Positions 1-8,679 are shown, counted from the first letter of the stretch. The stretch is 13,460 nucleotides of DNA from an uncultured bacterium (GCA_903842475.1 CAIMMA010000301.1:1-13460), one strand, 5' to 3'. Notes: generated by a model not told the origin, from the sequence alone. Program-made: numbers and translations.

Positions 1-1182
1 CGGGCTTCGTTTCTTCTGATCTACTAAGCTAATTACCGATTTCTCGGCACCTTTTGATTTTTCATTGATAACTGGTTGAGCGGCAAGAATTGATTTTTGG
101 GGATTATCCTCAAGCCCAACAGCGTTCTGTCTTATAGGTTGGTCGGCAGGGGATGGTGCTGGCATCGTTGGTTTAGAGGCCAGTTCATTGAGAAGAGCTG
201 ACGGTGCCTGGCCATGGATATCGATGATGACTCGGAACGGGTCGTTTAAGCTGAACACTTTATATTCAGCAAGCGACCCGATGTCGAGGGCCACCCTGAC
301 GGTGTCGGAACTGAATTGGCCGGGCTTGATCTGCTTGAGCAAACCTTCCTGAAGGACAATAGGATCCCGAAGATTTTGCGGGACATAGCAATGGGCAAAA
401 TCGACAAAGAGTTTCCTCAGCTGTTCTCCTGATTTTTCAACGACGCTTGAATTAAAAGATACCGGTGCCGACGTCTGAATGACGATGCGGGTATAATCCG
501 TTGTAGACCAATATTTTACCGGAGCAATCCGGGTAAGATGGTTGGCTCCTGTAACAGCTTCTGTACCAGTACTCGGCGTCAAGGGTTCCGGCTTTTTTTC
601 TTGTCCTTCCTGGATCCGCGCTAAGGCTTTCGGATAAAATTCGCCCTTAGGATAGACTTCAATAATTCGATTGTACAAACTGGTTGCCTGTTGTTCGGTG
701 CCTTTCCCAAGCCGTGCACATTCAGCGGCCTCATAGAGCGCGTCATCGGCGAATGAATGCGCTGGGTAAAGGGTGGCGACCTCGGTGAACTGCTCAATGG
801 CGTTTTCTAAATCGATCGGGAACTTGAACTGCTCAAACATCCGTCGAGACATCTTAGCCATCATGAATAAACTGGTTGGACCAAAGGGGCCTTTTTTTTG
901 GGCAAGATGAATTCTGCGGAAATTACGTGTACCATTGAGCCAGTTGGTCCGTTCTTTTCCCAAGGAACGATCACGTTCGAGGAGAGTGAAATATTCTTTG
1001 GCCGCTTGATATTGCTGATCGAGCGGTTCGTTGCTCAATTGTGCGCTTGCAAGGATTTCGGTCTCAGCAAACAATTCCAGGGGAAGCAAGCATAATATCC
1101 CCAGCATAAGCGCATGCAACCATACAGCCCGGCTATAACGGATCAAGGTACATAAACGTGCCAGTGGAAGGAGTGCGCGCAT
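1..1182 (-). CDS. N-acetylmuramoyl-L-alanine amidase, N-terminal part (TPR + AMIN), runs off the left edge
   Basis: The first 394 residues of a periplasmic cell-wall amidase are in view. The frame is open to the window edge. Residues 1-39 look like a signal peptide with a long basic start and a hydrophobic stretch at about 23-39 ending LELFA. Residues about 125-190 form TPR-like helices that include AIEQFTEVATLYP and LYNRIIEVYPKGEFYP. Residues about 217-325 match the AMIN domain, with TRIVIQT, VRVALDI and the closing DPFRVIIDIHG. A Pro/Ser/Lys-rich linker follows. AMIN domains target amidases to the envelope or septum. The zinc amidase_3 domain expected next lies outside the window, so the catalytic function is inferred from this TPR-AMIN arrangement; another AMIN protein is possible. 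ATG 1182 is the first ATG after an in-frame TAA at about 1205. It has no clear Shine-Dalgarno, and an internal ATG before the hydrophobic core is an alternative start. It lies 276 bp downstream of mutS, on the same strand. Confidence 0.8.
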   Translation of the reverse strand, partial: MRALLPLARLCTLIRYSRAVWLHALMLGILCLLPLELFAETEILASAQLSNEPLDQQYQAAKEYFTLLERDRSLGKERTNWLNGTRNFRRIHLAQKKGPFGPTSLFMMAKMSRRMFEQFKFPIDLENAIEQFTEVATLYPAHSFADDALYEAAECARLGKGTEQQATSLYNRIIEVYPKGEFYPKALARIQEGQEKKPEPLTPSTGTEAVTGANHLTRIAPVKYWSTTDYTRIVIQTSAPVSFNSSVVEKSGEQLRKLFVDFAHCYVPQNLRDPIVLQEGLLKQIKPGQFSSDTVRVALDIGSLAEYKVFSLNDPFRVIIDIHGQAPSALLNELASKPTMPAPSPADQPIRQNAVGLEDNPQKSILAAQPVINEKSKGAEKSVISLVDQKKRSP

Positions 1183-1276
1183 AGAGGCGAAAGGGAATGC
1201 ATATTAGAAACAATCTGCGCAGCCAGCGTTCGGATGGGAGTCGTGGGAATGCCGGCAGCCTATGGTAACTGTTATT

Positions 1277-1305
1277 AACATACCTTATTCTTTCAGATAG
1301 GTAAA
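1277..1305 (-). promoter_or_regulatory. Candidate sigma-70-like promoter for the amidase gene
   Basis: On the minus strand a TTTACC box (1300-1305) and a TATGTT box (1277-1282) are 17 bp apart. Each matches four of six consensus positions. The predicted leader to ATG 1182 is about 90 nt. The surrounding mutS-amidase gap is AT-rich. A weak hairpin (GACAA-CCG-TTGTC, 1394-1406) followed by a T-rich stretch on the minus strand could end mutS transcription just upstream. This is inferred from pattern only, and such matches also arise by chance in AT-rich DNA. Confidence 0.25.
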
Positions 1306-1458
1306 AGAAATTGTACTTTTTGTGGAGGTGTCGCCGGTATTTTTTTTAGAATCGCCTATTAAAAGGAGGTTTGATCGGTTCAAAAAATTTAACTGACAAC
1401 GGTTGTCGACTTGGTAAGGGGGCGAGTTGATTTTTGGCTGTTGAGGGATTTGCGGGGT

Positions 1459-4128
1459 TTACTCGTTAGTGTTATTGATAAATTGTATGGCCTGGTAGAG
1501 AATGTCGAGAGCTTGTTTGGGGGTTATTTCGTCAAGGTTAATATCAGACAGCAGTTTGACCAGGGGGGGGGCGGGAGGCGTGAAAAGCGGTAACTGGCAG
1601 GGGGATTTTGGTGGCTTTTTTTTCCCGACAGCGAGCTTGGGTTGGCCTTGAAGATTGAATTCACCTAATTCAATGTTTTTGAGGATCTCATAGGCCCGGT
1701 TGATGACGTGGTTCGGTACTCCTGCAAGCGAGGCCACCTGGATGCCATAACTGCGATTGGTCGCACCTTTGACCAATTTGTGCAGGAAGATAATGGAGTC
1801 GTTCCATTCTTTGACTGCAATCGAGTAGTTTTGAATTTTAGGACTGGTGGCGGCCAGATCGGTCAACTCGTGGTAATGGGTGGCAAACAAGGTCTTAATC
1901 CCTGTATCGTTCTTTTGAGCGAGTTCTTCGGCCACGGCCCAGGCAATGGCCAGGCCGTCATAGGTCGAGGTGCCCCGGCCTATTTCATCAAGAATGACCA
2001 AGCTGTTCTCCGTGGCATTGTTGAGGATATTGGCCGTTTCATTCATCTCGACCATAAAGGTCGATTGTCCTCGTCTCAGGTCGTCCATGGCGCCGACTCG
2101 GGTGAAAATTCGATCAACTATGCAGAGATCGGCGGAATCGGCGGGCACGAAACTGCCCATGTGCGCCATCAGGACTATCAGCGCAGTCTGGCGAAGAACG
2201 GTGGATTTTCCAGCCATGTTGGGGCCGGTGATGATCAACAATTCATTGGTCTGCTGATCCAAATGAGTATCGTTGGGCACGAACCGGCCAGGCTCCATGG
2301 TTCGTTCAATGACGGGGTGTCTTCCTTCGGTAATGGTAATGTTGTTGGTGACATTGATCTGTGGCCGGCAGTACCGGAAGCGGGTGGCGATTTCCGCCAG
2401 GCAAGCAAGGACGTCGATCTGGGCGAGCAGGTTGGCGGTCTCCAGGATGCGTTGGTTTTGCGAGACCAATTTTTCCCGAATTCCCAGAAAAAGCGAGTGT
2501 TCCAGCTCCAGTCGACGTTCCTGGGCCGTGGTGATGGAATGCTCAAGTTCCTTCAATTCCGGGGTGATGAAACGCTCGGCATTGACCAGGGTTTGTTTGC
2601 GGATGAAATAATCGGGGATCTCAAGGGCCTGGTTGCGGCTTAGCTCAAAAAAATAGCCGAATACCTTGTTGTAGCCGACTTTTAATTTGCCAATACCGGA
2701 TCGTTCCCGTTCGCTGCGCTCCAGTTCGAGAATTAATTTCTTCCCGTCGCGGAGCAGCAGTATCAGGTGATCGAGTTCGGCGTTGTATCCTTCCCGGATG
2801 AGTCGTCCTTCACGCAGGGAAATTGGGGCGTCGTCGCGGATAGCTTCGTCGAGCAGGGTGTGCAGATCGCTCAAAACATCGAACTCTGCCGCCATGGACT
2901 GTACCAGCTGTGATGAACAATCGGTCAGCATGCCAAGCAAAACCGGCAATTGCGCCAGCGAAATTTTGATGGCGCTCATGTCACGGGCATTGCCGTGACC
3001 AAGTACCAGGCGACTGCAGAGTCGTTCGAGATCGTAGATCGAATTGAGCAGGGTTCGCAAATTTTTACGAAGATCGGCGCCTGCCTTGAGTTCCTCGACA
3101 CTGTCAAGCCGTGCGATGATCGCGCCGCGGTCCTGAAGCGGATACAGCAACCATCGGCGCAAGAGGCGCGCGCCCATTGGGGTGGCGGTGTGGTCGAGGA
3201 CGGCCAGTAGCGAGCCTTCGCGGCGTCCGCCGATCAGGGTCTCGGTGAGCTCAAGGTTGCGGCGGGAGGCGTCGTCAATGATCAGGTACCCGCTCTGACG
3301 CAACGGGCTGATCTGTTTGATGTGGGAAAGGTCAGACTTTTGGGTCTCGCGCAGGTAGAGCAGCAGGGCCCCGGCGGCATTGATCCCGACGGTATAGGCC
3401 TCGCAGCCGAAGCCGGCCAGACTGGTAGTATGAAAATGATCGGTCAGGGTGGCAGTGGCCGTTGTGGTCTCGAACTGGAAATCCGGGCGGGCGGTGAGGC
3501 AGAGTTGCCCCAGTTGAGCGGTGAGGAGGTCGGTCAGGTATCCGGAGCTTTCCAGGTCCGATTGCCCCAGGAGGAGTTCCGCAGGGCGTAACCGGGTGAA
3601 TTCATCGAGCAGGGCAGCCGGATCCTGCGGTGAAAAAACCCTTTCGCTGATTTGAAAACGACCGGTGGTAATATCGACAAAGGCAAGACCGGCAAGGTGC
3701 TCTTTGTTCGATTTACGGTGCATGGCCAGGGCGCAGACATAACAATCGGCTTTGGCATCGAGGATCTGATCGTCGGTGGTGACGCCGGGTGAGACCACCC
3801 GGATGACCTCGCGTTTAACGATGCCCTTGGCCTCTTTCGGATCTTCGGTTTGTTCACAGATGGCCACCCGATACCCTGCTCTGATCATTTTTCCGAGATA
3901 TCCGGTCACCGCATGGAAGGGTACGCCGCACATCGGAATTTTGTTGGCGTCCTCCTTGTGACTGCGGGAGGTCAGGGTGATGCCGAGCACCTTGGCTGCA
4001 ACCACCGCGTCGTCGAAGAACATTTCATAGAAATCGCCCATGCGGTAAAAGAGGATGGCGCCGGGGTGCTGATCCTTGATCTCCAGATATTGCTGGAGCA
4101 TGGGGGTGATTTTAAGAGGAGTGGTCAT
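1459..4128 (-). CDS. mutS: DNA mismatch repair protein MutS
   Basis: Full-length MutS1 of 889 residues. It binds mispaired bases and small loops as a dimer and, on ATP binding, recruits MutL to start strand-specific repair in the cytoplasm. The mismatch-reading Phe-X-Glu motif is F33-Y34-E35 within GDFYEMF. The connector, lever and clamp regions fill about 130-575, with the conserved GYNKVFGYFFE at 485-495. The ATPase domain has Walker A GPNMAGKST at 635-643, the STFMVEM signature at 689-695, Walker B VILDEIGRGTS at 711-721 and the TLFATHYHEL switch at 746-755. After a Lys/Pro-rich linker (about 830-860) the C-terminal helix ITPKQALDILYQ (868-879) matches the MutS oligomerisation tail. The start is the family-typical position, ten residues before LQQYLEIK, but no good Shine-Dalgarno precedes it. 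The phosphoesterase gene ends 49 bp upstream, so the two are probably co-transcribed. No mutL is in view. Confidence 0.98.
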   Translation of the reverse strand: MTTPLKITPMLQQYLEIKDQHPGAILFYRMGDFYEMFFDDAVVAAKVLGITLTSRSHKEDANKIPMCGVPFHAVTGYLGKMIRAGYRVAICEQTEDPKEAKGIVKREVIRVVSPGVTTDDQILDAKADCYVCALAMHRKSNKEHLAGLAFVDITTGRFQISERVFSPQDPAALLDEFTRLRPAELLLGQSDLESSGYLTDLLTAQLGQLCLTARPDFQFETTTATATLTDHFHTTSLAGFGCEAYTVGINAAGALLLYLRETQKSDLSHIKQISPLRQSGYLIIDDASRRNLELTETLIGGRREGSLLAVLDHTATPMGARLLRRWLLYPLQDRGAIIARLDSVEELKAGADLRKNLRTLLNSIYDLERLCSRLVLGHGNARDMSAIKISLAQLPVLLGMLTDCSSQLVQSMAAEFDVLSDLHTLLDEAIRDDAPISLREGRLIREGYNAELDHLILLLRDGKKLILELERSERERSGIGKLKVGYNKVFGYFFELSRNQALEIPDYFIRKQTLVNAERFITPELKELEHSITTAQERRLELEHSLFLGIREKLVSQNQRILETANLLAQIDVLACLAEIATRFRYCRPQINVTNNITITEGRHPVIERTMEPGRFVPNDTHLDQQTNELLIITGPNMAGKSTVLRQTALIVLMAHMGSFVPADSADLCIVDRIFTRVGAMDDLRRGQSTFMVEMNETANILNNATENSLVILDEIGRGTSTYDGLAIAWAVAEELAQKNDTGIKTLFATHYHELTDLAATSPKIQNYSIAVKEWNDSIIFLHKLVKGATNRSYGIQVASLAGVPNHVINRAYEILKNIELGEFNLQGQPKLAVGKKKPPKSPCQLPLFTPPAPPLVKLLSDINLDEITPKQALDILYQAIQFINNTNE

Positions 4129-4177
4129 GGCGCAGGCAAGCGAGAGATGAGAGCGAAGGTCAGGGGGGCCGCGGTGC

Positions 4178-4675
4178 TCATGGGATTAGGGGGATCTCAA
4201 ACAGGCAGGCTCGGAGCTGGTCGCCGGCTTCGAGGATGGCAAAGGTGCCCGGGGCGCCATGCCGGCCAGTGGCCTGAAAACTGCCGGGATTGAGCACCAG
4301 TACTTTGCCGTGATACTGACAAATCGGTCGGTGGGTATGGCCGTAGATCAGGCAGTCAGCTTCCGGGAAGAGGTTCCAGGCCGCGTTTTCAATATCAGGC
4401 CCCATACCGGCACCATGGGTAAGGCCGATGGTGAACCGGTTGAGGGTGAACAGCAGCTGCTGGGGATAGCGGGTCTGGAGGGTGCGGTCGCACATGTTGC
4501 CGTGAACGGCGTAGATGGTTTTGCCCTGGAACACCTCGAGTACCGACGGATGGGTCAAATCGCCGGCGTGGATAATGACGTCACAGGCATGGAAGCACTG
4601 TTCGATCTGTTGTTTGAAACGGTGGTCCGGTCTCTGGAGGTGCGTGTCTGAAAGCACTCCTGCTCTGATCAACAT
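4178..4675 (-). CDS. YfcE/MJ0936-family metallophosphoesterase
   Basis: A 165-residue small calcineurin-like phosphoesterase. The metal-binding motifs are all present in order: D10-x-H12 (LSDTHL), GDL with D39, GN with N60, GLTHG with H87, and GHTH with H113 and H115. NPGS at 129-132 is the usual family ending of the active site. Length and spacing fit the YfcE/MJ0936 group of single-domain, two-metal phosphodiesterases. These hydrolyse model phosphodiesters in vitro, but their cellular substrates are mostly unknown, so no specific reaction is claimed. There is no signal peptide, so a cytosolic location is expected. ATG 4675 has a weak AGGCGA-type Shine-Dalgarno about 8 bases upstream. It is the first gene of a probable two-gene unit with mutS. 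The pairing does not by itself show a role in mismatch repair. Confidence 0.92.
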   Translation of the reverse strand: MLIRAGVLSDTHLQRPDHRFKQQIEQCFHACDVIIHAGDLTHPSVLEVFQGKTIYAVHGNMCDRTLQTRYPQQLLFTLNRFTIGLTHGAGMGPDIENAAWNLFPEADCLIYGHTHRPICQYHGKVLVLNPGSFQATGRHGAPGTFAILEAGDQLRACLFEIPLIP

Positions 4676-4714
4676 GCGTTGCTCGCCTGGTTAGAATTGC
4701 TGGTTGCGGAACAA

Positions 4715-4742
4715 TCTATAAAAAATGTCGGTCGAAAACAAG
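4715..4742 (-). promoter_or_regulatory. Candidate promoter for the phosphoesterase-mutS unit
   Basis: On the minus strand a CTTGTT box (4737-4742) is followed after 16 bp by TATAGA (4715-4720). The second matches the first four consensus -10 bases. It lies 40 bp upstream of ATG 4675, in the divergent region facing efp. The -35 match is poor, so this is a weak call resting mainly on the -10 box and the position. Confidence 0.3.
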
Positions 4743-4791
4743 AGCAGACCGAGAAAGCAGCGCATAATGTTGTCGAAAATGCAGGAAGCTA

Positions 4792-4820
4792 TTGCAAAAA
4801 CTAAGGGTTTAACGTAACAT
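4792..4820 (+). promoter_or_regulatory. Candidate promoter for efp-epmA
   Basis: TTGCAA (4792-4797) and TAACAT (4815-4820) are separated by exactly 17 bp, each with four of six consensus matches. The ATG of efp is 47 bp downstream, with a Shine-Dalgarno AAGGA at 4855-4859. No other plus-strand candidate in the 191 bp divergent gap looked better by eye. Confidence 0.35.
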
Positions 4821-4866
4821 GCTCCCCTCCAAATCTACCGATAAATAAAGAGTTAAGGACGAGTCT

Positions 4867-5430
4867 ATGTATACAGCTTCTGATTTGCGGAAAGGGTTGA
4901 AAATTCAGATTGATGGCGAGCCGTACATCGTCACTGAATTTGATTTTTCAAAACCCGGGAAAGGGCAGGCCCTCTACCGGACCAAGATGCGCAACATGAT
5001 CACCGGGGTGCAGTTCACCCAGACCTACCGTTCCAACGATAAATTCGATCGTCCGAACCTGGAGGAGCGCAACATGCAGTTCCTCTATGCCCAGGACAGC
5101 GAATACCATTTCATGGATACCGTCTCCTTTGAGCAGATCTTTCTGACCAAAGAGCAACTGGGCGACAACCTCAGCTTCCTGATCGACAACATGGAAGTGC
5201 AGGTGCTGTTTTTCGGGGAACGCCCCATAGATGTTACCCTACCCACCTTTGTCAACCTGGAGGTGACGGTGGCCGATCCTTGGGCCAAGGGCGACACCTC
5301 GGGCACCGACACCAAGCCGGTGACCGTGCAGACCGGTTTCCAGCTTCAGGTGCCTCCTTTTGTCGAGCAAGGCGATAAAATCCAAATCGATACCCGGACA
5401 GGGTCCTATATCACCCGGGTCAAAGAATAG
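4867..5430 (+). CDS. efp: Translation elongation factor P (EF-P)
   Basis: A 187-residue EF-P, the usual length. It enters the ribosomal E site and helps peptide-bond formation at polyproline and similar stalling motifs. The N-terminal KOW-like domain begins YTASDLRKGLKI and carries the modification loop PGKGQA with K32, which corresponds to Lys34 of E. coli EF-P, the residue that EpmA beta-lysylates. Two OB-like domains follow, and the C-terminus has the family signature VQTGFQLQVPPFVEQGDKI and DTRTGSYI. The start has a good Shine-Dalgarno (AAGGA, seven bases upstream). epmA begins 5 bp after the stop, so EF-P and its modifier are almost certainly co-transcribed. With K32 and EpmA both present, beta-lysylation is expected. 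EpmB, which supplies beta-lysine, is not in the window. Confidence 0.98.
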   Translation: MYTASDLRKGLKIQIDGEPYIVTEFDFSKPGKGQALYRTKMRNMITGVQFTQTYRSNDKFDRPNLEERNMQFLYAQDSEYHFMDTVSFEQIFLTKEQLGDNLSFLIDNMEVQVLFFGERPIDVTLPTFVNLEVTVADPWAKGDTSGTDTKPVTVQTGFQLQVPPFVEQGDKIQIDTRTGSYITRVKE

Positions 5431-5435
5431 CCGAC

Positions 5436-6353
5436 ATGCTGACCCCCCAGGGCCTGCGGCAGCGATCGGCACTGCTGCAGGCCATACGGTCGTTTTTTTT
5501 CGAAGGCGGTTATATCGAAGTCGATACGCCGCTTCGGTTGCCGATTCTGCTGCCCGAGTCCAATCTCGTTCCTTTTTCCAGTGAAAACTGGTATCTGCAT
5601 ACTTCCCCCGAGCTCTGCATGAAGCGACTCCTCGCCAGGGGGTGTCCGCTCATATTCCAGATTTGCCATTGCTTTCGCAAGGAGGAATCCGGTCGAATCC
5701 ACCAGCCGGAATTCACCATGCTGGAGTGGTACCATCAGGGGTGGAATTATTTTGACCTGATGGGGGAGTGCGAGGAACTGCTTGCCGCACTCTGTCGGCT
5801 TATGCTCCGGATGCCGGGGCTCAGTTCCGAGGGAATACTCAGTTGGCGGGATTGTCGGGTTTCGCTGCGCCAGCCCTGGGACCGCCTGACCGTGGAGGAA
5901 GCTTTTCGGCAGTATGCCGGGGTCGAGGTCGACGAGGTCCTGAAATGCGGGAGTTTCGATGAGGTTCTGGTCACTGACGTGGAGCCGCACCTGGGCAGGG
6001 AGCGACCGGTTTTTCTCTACGATTATCCGGTCGAGCTGGGTTCACTTGCCCGTTGCAGCCCGCAAAATCCCCTGGTGGCGGAACGCTTTGAATTGTATGT
6101 CGCCGGCGTGGAACTGGCCAACGGCTTTTCCGAGTTGGTCGAACCGCGGGAGCAGCGTGCTCGTTTTGCATTGGAAATAGCAACCCTGCAGCGTGCAGGC
6201 AAAAATGCGGCCATGCCGGAAAGCTTTCTCGCGGACTTGGCCTTGGTTGGAGAAACGGCAGGAATCGCGCTTGGATTTGATCGTTTGTTCATGCTGCTGA
6301 TGGGCTATTCCAGTCTTGCGGAGGCCATGCCATTTATTATGGAAGAATTGTGA
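5436..6353 (+). CDS. epmA: EF-P--lysine (beta-lysine) ligase EpmA (GenX/PoxA)
   Basis: A 305-residue paralogue of class II lysyl-tRNA synthetase that lacks the N-terminal tRNA anticodon-binding domain, which is the hallmark of EpmA. It activates beta-lysine as an adenylate and transfers it to the conserved lysine of EF-P. Visible landmarks are the class II motif 1 region (GGYIEVDTP, 24-32), TSPEL (56-60), motif 2 FRKEESGRIHQPEFTMLEWY (80-99), ERFELYVAGVELANGF (216-231) and motif 3 GIALGFDRLFMLLMG (276-290) with R283. The length is slightly below that of E. coli EpmA (325 residues). It starts 5 bp after efp, so translational coupling is likely. The alternative, a truncated lysyl-tRNA synthetase, is unlikely because the catalytic core is complete and the gene follows efp directly. 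Confidence 0.95.
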   Translation: MLTPQGLRQRSALLQAIRSFFFEGGYIEVDTPLRLPILLPESNLVPFSSENWYLHTSPELCMKRLLARGCPLIFQICHCFRKEESGRIHQPEFTMLEWYHQGWNYFDLMGECEELLAALCRLMLRMPGLSSEGILSWRDCRVSLRQPWDRLTVEEAFRQYAGVEVDEVLKCGSFDEVLVTDVEPHLGRERPVFLYDYPVELGSLARCSPQNPLVAERFELYVAGVELANGFSELVEPREQRARFALEIATLQRAGKNAAMPESFLADLALVGETAGIALGFDRLFMLLMGYSSLAEAMPFIMEEL

Positions 6354-6395
6354 CCAGCCTATTTGTTTTTTCTCTTTTTTCAGCTACCATACATT

Positions 6396-7067
6396 TTAAA
6401 AGTTTGCTGCCTCACCCGGAACGCTGATGAATTCTCGTTGCGGCAGAAGCAGGGCGGTGAGTCGGCCGCCATAGACAGCCCCGGTGTCAATGCCGAACCG
6501 GTTGGGCGTCAGCAGGGGTTCGGTGAAGACGGTGTGGCCAAAGACCACCGGCTTACCGAATTCATAGGTGGTGTGGATGAATTGCTCCCTCGCCCACAGG
6601 CACCATTGCGGGGTCTGCTGGCTGGGGTGACGGCCGGGCTGCAATCCGGCATGCACGTAAATGGCGTGTTGGTCTTCCCATAAAAGCGGCAGGTTTTTCA
6701 GGAAGGCAAGGTGTTTCAGGGGGACGAGCCGGTCGATTTCGGCTCGGTCGAAAGTCGGCGAAAGGCCGTAGCTTGCCAGGGTCTGCCGTCCGCCGACCTG
6801 CAGGAAAAGCGAATTGTCCAGGCCATTCAGATGCTGCAGGAAGAGCCAGTCGTGATTCCCCATAAGGGGGATCACCCGCGGGTTGTTTTTTTGGAGGGAG
6901 AGGATCGAGTCGATCACCGCTTTGGAATCGGCGCCGCGATCCACGTAGTCACCCAGGAAAATAAAGGTGTCCGCCCGGTGCAGTACCTTTTGCAGCAGCA
7001 GAGTGAGCGAAGCGTGGCATCCATGGATGTCCCCGATTACGCAGGTGGTTGAATTTTTTGTATGCAT
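6396..7067 (-). CDS. PPP-family serine/threonine-type protein phosphatase
   Basis: A 223-residue metallophosphoesterase of the PPP superfamily (lambda phosphatase/PrpA-PrpE-like). The signature motifs are GDIHG (12-16), GDYVDRG (39-45), GNHD (70-73, where the protein phosphatases usually have GNHE), a metal-binding HAGL (139-142) and GHT (177-179), ending IDTGAVYGGRLTAL as in bacterial members. Such enzymes use two metal ions and remove phosphate from proteins, sometimes including phosphotyrosine, or cleave small nucleotides as ApaH does; the exact substrate cannot be read here. There is no signal peptide. The gene is convergent with epmA (42 bp apart) and divergent from the chain-length gene (40 bp between start codons), so it probably shares a promoter region with the polysaccharide operon. 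That makes the BY-kinase of that operon a possible target, which is inference only. Confidence 0.88.
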   Translation of the reverse strand: MHTKNSTTCVIGDIHGCHASLTLLLQKVLHRADTFIFLGDYVDRGADSKAVIDSILSLQKNNPRVIPLMGNHDWLFLQHLNGLDNSLFLQVGGRQTLASYGLSPTFDRAEIDRLVPLKHLAFLKNLPLLWEDQHAIYVHAGLQPGRHPSQQTPQWCLWAREQFIHTTYEFGKPVVFGHTVFTEPLLTPNRFGIDTGAVYGGRLTALLLPQREFISVPGEAANF

Positions 7068-7107
7068 AGTGGCTAAAGAATAATTTTAAGAGTGAACTCA
7101 GTAGATC

Positions 7108-8679
7108 ATGGACAGCAAACAGCGTCAACTGATTAAGAAGTATGTCGATCTCGTGATTGACAGATGGCGATTGATCGCCGCCAGCCTGCTGGTGGCCATC
7201 ACCGTGGGCCTGGCCTACTATCTGTATGTTCCCAAAATTTATCAGAGTGATGCCCTCCTCAGTTACGAGCAACGGCAGATCAATCCCGCCAAGATGGACC
7301 CCGAGCAAGGGCGGGCCAACTTGGGGGACACCCTGGCGACGCTGAAAGAACTGGTCCTGAGCCGCAACAGCCTGGAAAAGGTGATCACCCAGTTTGGTTT
7401 GTACGAAGACGCAAGAAAAAAGCTACCGATCGAGGATGTCATCGAGGGCATGCGTAAAAATGTTATCGTTAAACCGGCAAGCAGGGGTGATATCTTCAGC
7501 GTCTCCTTTCAGGGGGATAATCCCCAGAAGGTCATGCGGGTTACTAATTCCCTGGCTTCGCTGTTTATTGAGGAGAATCTCAAGTACCGGGAAATCCGAG
7601 CTACCGAGACCTCCAAGTATACCCAGGACGAACTGGCGATGTCCAAGAAGGTGCTTGACGAAAAAGAAGTGCTCATGCGGGACTACAAGCTCAAATATTT
7701 CAATGAAATGCCGGAGCAGCGGGCCAGCAATCTCGCCCAGCTTAAAGCCTTGAATGAACAGAGCCAGGGTATCCAGAATTCCATTCAGGAACTGGAGCGA
7801 ACCAAGGTCATGGCTCAGGAGCAGATGGCCTGGAAACAGCGGATGGCCCCGCCCCGAGTTGCCAACGAACCCGGAGCAAAGGTGCAGCAGGGGGAAACCA
7901 GCGCCCAGCGATTGCAACGGCAGCGTGTGTATCTGGACGAACTGCTCTTGAAATATACAGAGCAGCATCCTGAGGTGCGCCGAACCAAACAATTGATCGA
8001 GCAGTTGGAGGGGGCGGCCGGCAAAGAGCAAACCTTGCCGCGCAAGGCAACAGCCTCTGCCCCCACCAGGGGCAATCAGTCGGAAAGCATGGAAATCCAG
8101 CGAATGCAACTGCAGTTCAAAGAAATCGATGCCAATATCCAGCGGCTTCGGGCTGATCAGGCGGCTATCCCCGCAGAGATCGAAAAATATCAGAAATGGG
8201 TTGATGCCGCGCCGGTACGGGAAGCTGAATGGAAGGGGTTAACCCGTGATTATGAAGAGTTGCGCCGTCACTATGATTACTTGGTCGCCCAGAACCTGCA
8301 GGCTCAATCCGCGGAAAAGCTGGAGCACAATCAAAAGGGCAGCAAGTTTAAGGTTATTGATTCCGCCCGGCTGCCCGAGAAGCCATCCAAGCCTAATTTT
8401 CTCAAGATTCTTCTCGCATCCATCGCCGCAGGCTTGGCGTTGAGTGTCGGATCCATCGTGTACTTGGAGTTTGTGGACACTTCGTTTAAGGACGCCGGGG
8501 AGATTGAAGAATATCTCGGCGTGCCGGTGGTCAGTGCCATCGCCTACCTCGAACAAGAAGCGGAGATACAGCGGAAAAGGTTCCTGCGGCGCTTGAGCGT
8601 CGCTCTGGTTTCGCTCTACGGAACGATCCTGCTGGCAGTTATCGCCTTTTTATGGCTCAAAGGCATGATTATCGTCTGA
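7108..8679 (+). CDS. Wzz/GumC-type polysaccharide chain-length determinant (exosortase-cluster-like)
   Basis: A 523-residue inner-membrane polysaccharide co-polymerase, expected to control the length and export of a surface polysaccharide. The N-terminal cytosolic stub is followed by TM1 (about 20-41) and the Wzz domain with YVPKIYQSDALL (40-51). A long periplasmic coiled-coil section (about 165-245 and 330-405) holds the conserved LLLKYTEQHPEVRR (279-292). The Pro-rich motif ARLPEKPSKPN (420-430) precedes TM2 (about 432-455). A short cytosolic segment, DTSFKDAGEIEEYLGVPV, resembles the linker that leads into the kinase domain of Wzc. Instead of a kinase the protein ends with a third hydrophobic segment (about 497-522). 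The kinase is a separate gene downstream, as in CpsC/CpsD pairs and many exosortase-linked clusters. It is the first gene of a three-gene operon. The Shine-Dalgarno is weak. Confidence 0.92.
   Translation: MDSKQRQLIKKYVDLVIDRWRLIAASLLVAITVGLAYYLYVPKIYQSDALLSYEQRQINPAKMDPEQGRANLGDTLATLKELVLSRNSLEKVITQFGLYEDARKKLPIEDVIEGMRKNVIVKPASRGDIFSVSFQGDNPQKVMRVTNSLASLFIEENLKYREIRATETSKYTQDELAMSKKVLDEKEVLMRDYKLKYFNEMPEQRASNLAQLKALNEQSQGIQNSIQELERTKVMAQEQMAWKQRMAPPRVANEPGAKVQQGETSAQRLQRQRVYLDELLLKYTEQHPEVRRTKQLIEQLEGAAGKEQTLPRKATASAPTRGNQSESMEIQRMQLQFKEIDANIQRLRADQAAIPAEIEKYQKWVDAAPVREAEWKGLTRDYEELRRHYDYLVAQNLQAQSAEKLEHNQKGSKFKVIDSARLPEKPSKPNFLKILLASIAAGLALSVGSIVYLEFVDTSFKDAGEIEEYLGVPVVSAIAYLEQEAEIQRKRFLRRLSVALVSLYGTILLAVIAFLWLKGMIIV

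Noticed and set aside
1362..1376. Strong Shine-Dalgarno-like aaaggaggttt on the plus strand
   Set aside because: No start codon with a sensible open frame follows at the right distance; both flanking genes run on the other strand.
1394..1406. GACAAC/GTTGTC palindrome as an operator or mutS terminator
   Set aside because: Only five usable base pairs with a three-base loop; too short to call as a separate feature.
1708..2643. 311-codon plus-strand open frame opposite mutS
   Set aside because: It lies entirely antisense to the conserved mutS ATPase domain, lacks recognisable motifs, and reflects the codon pattern of the real gene.
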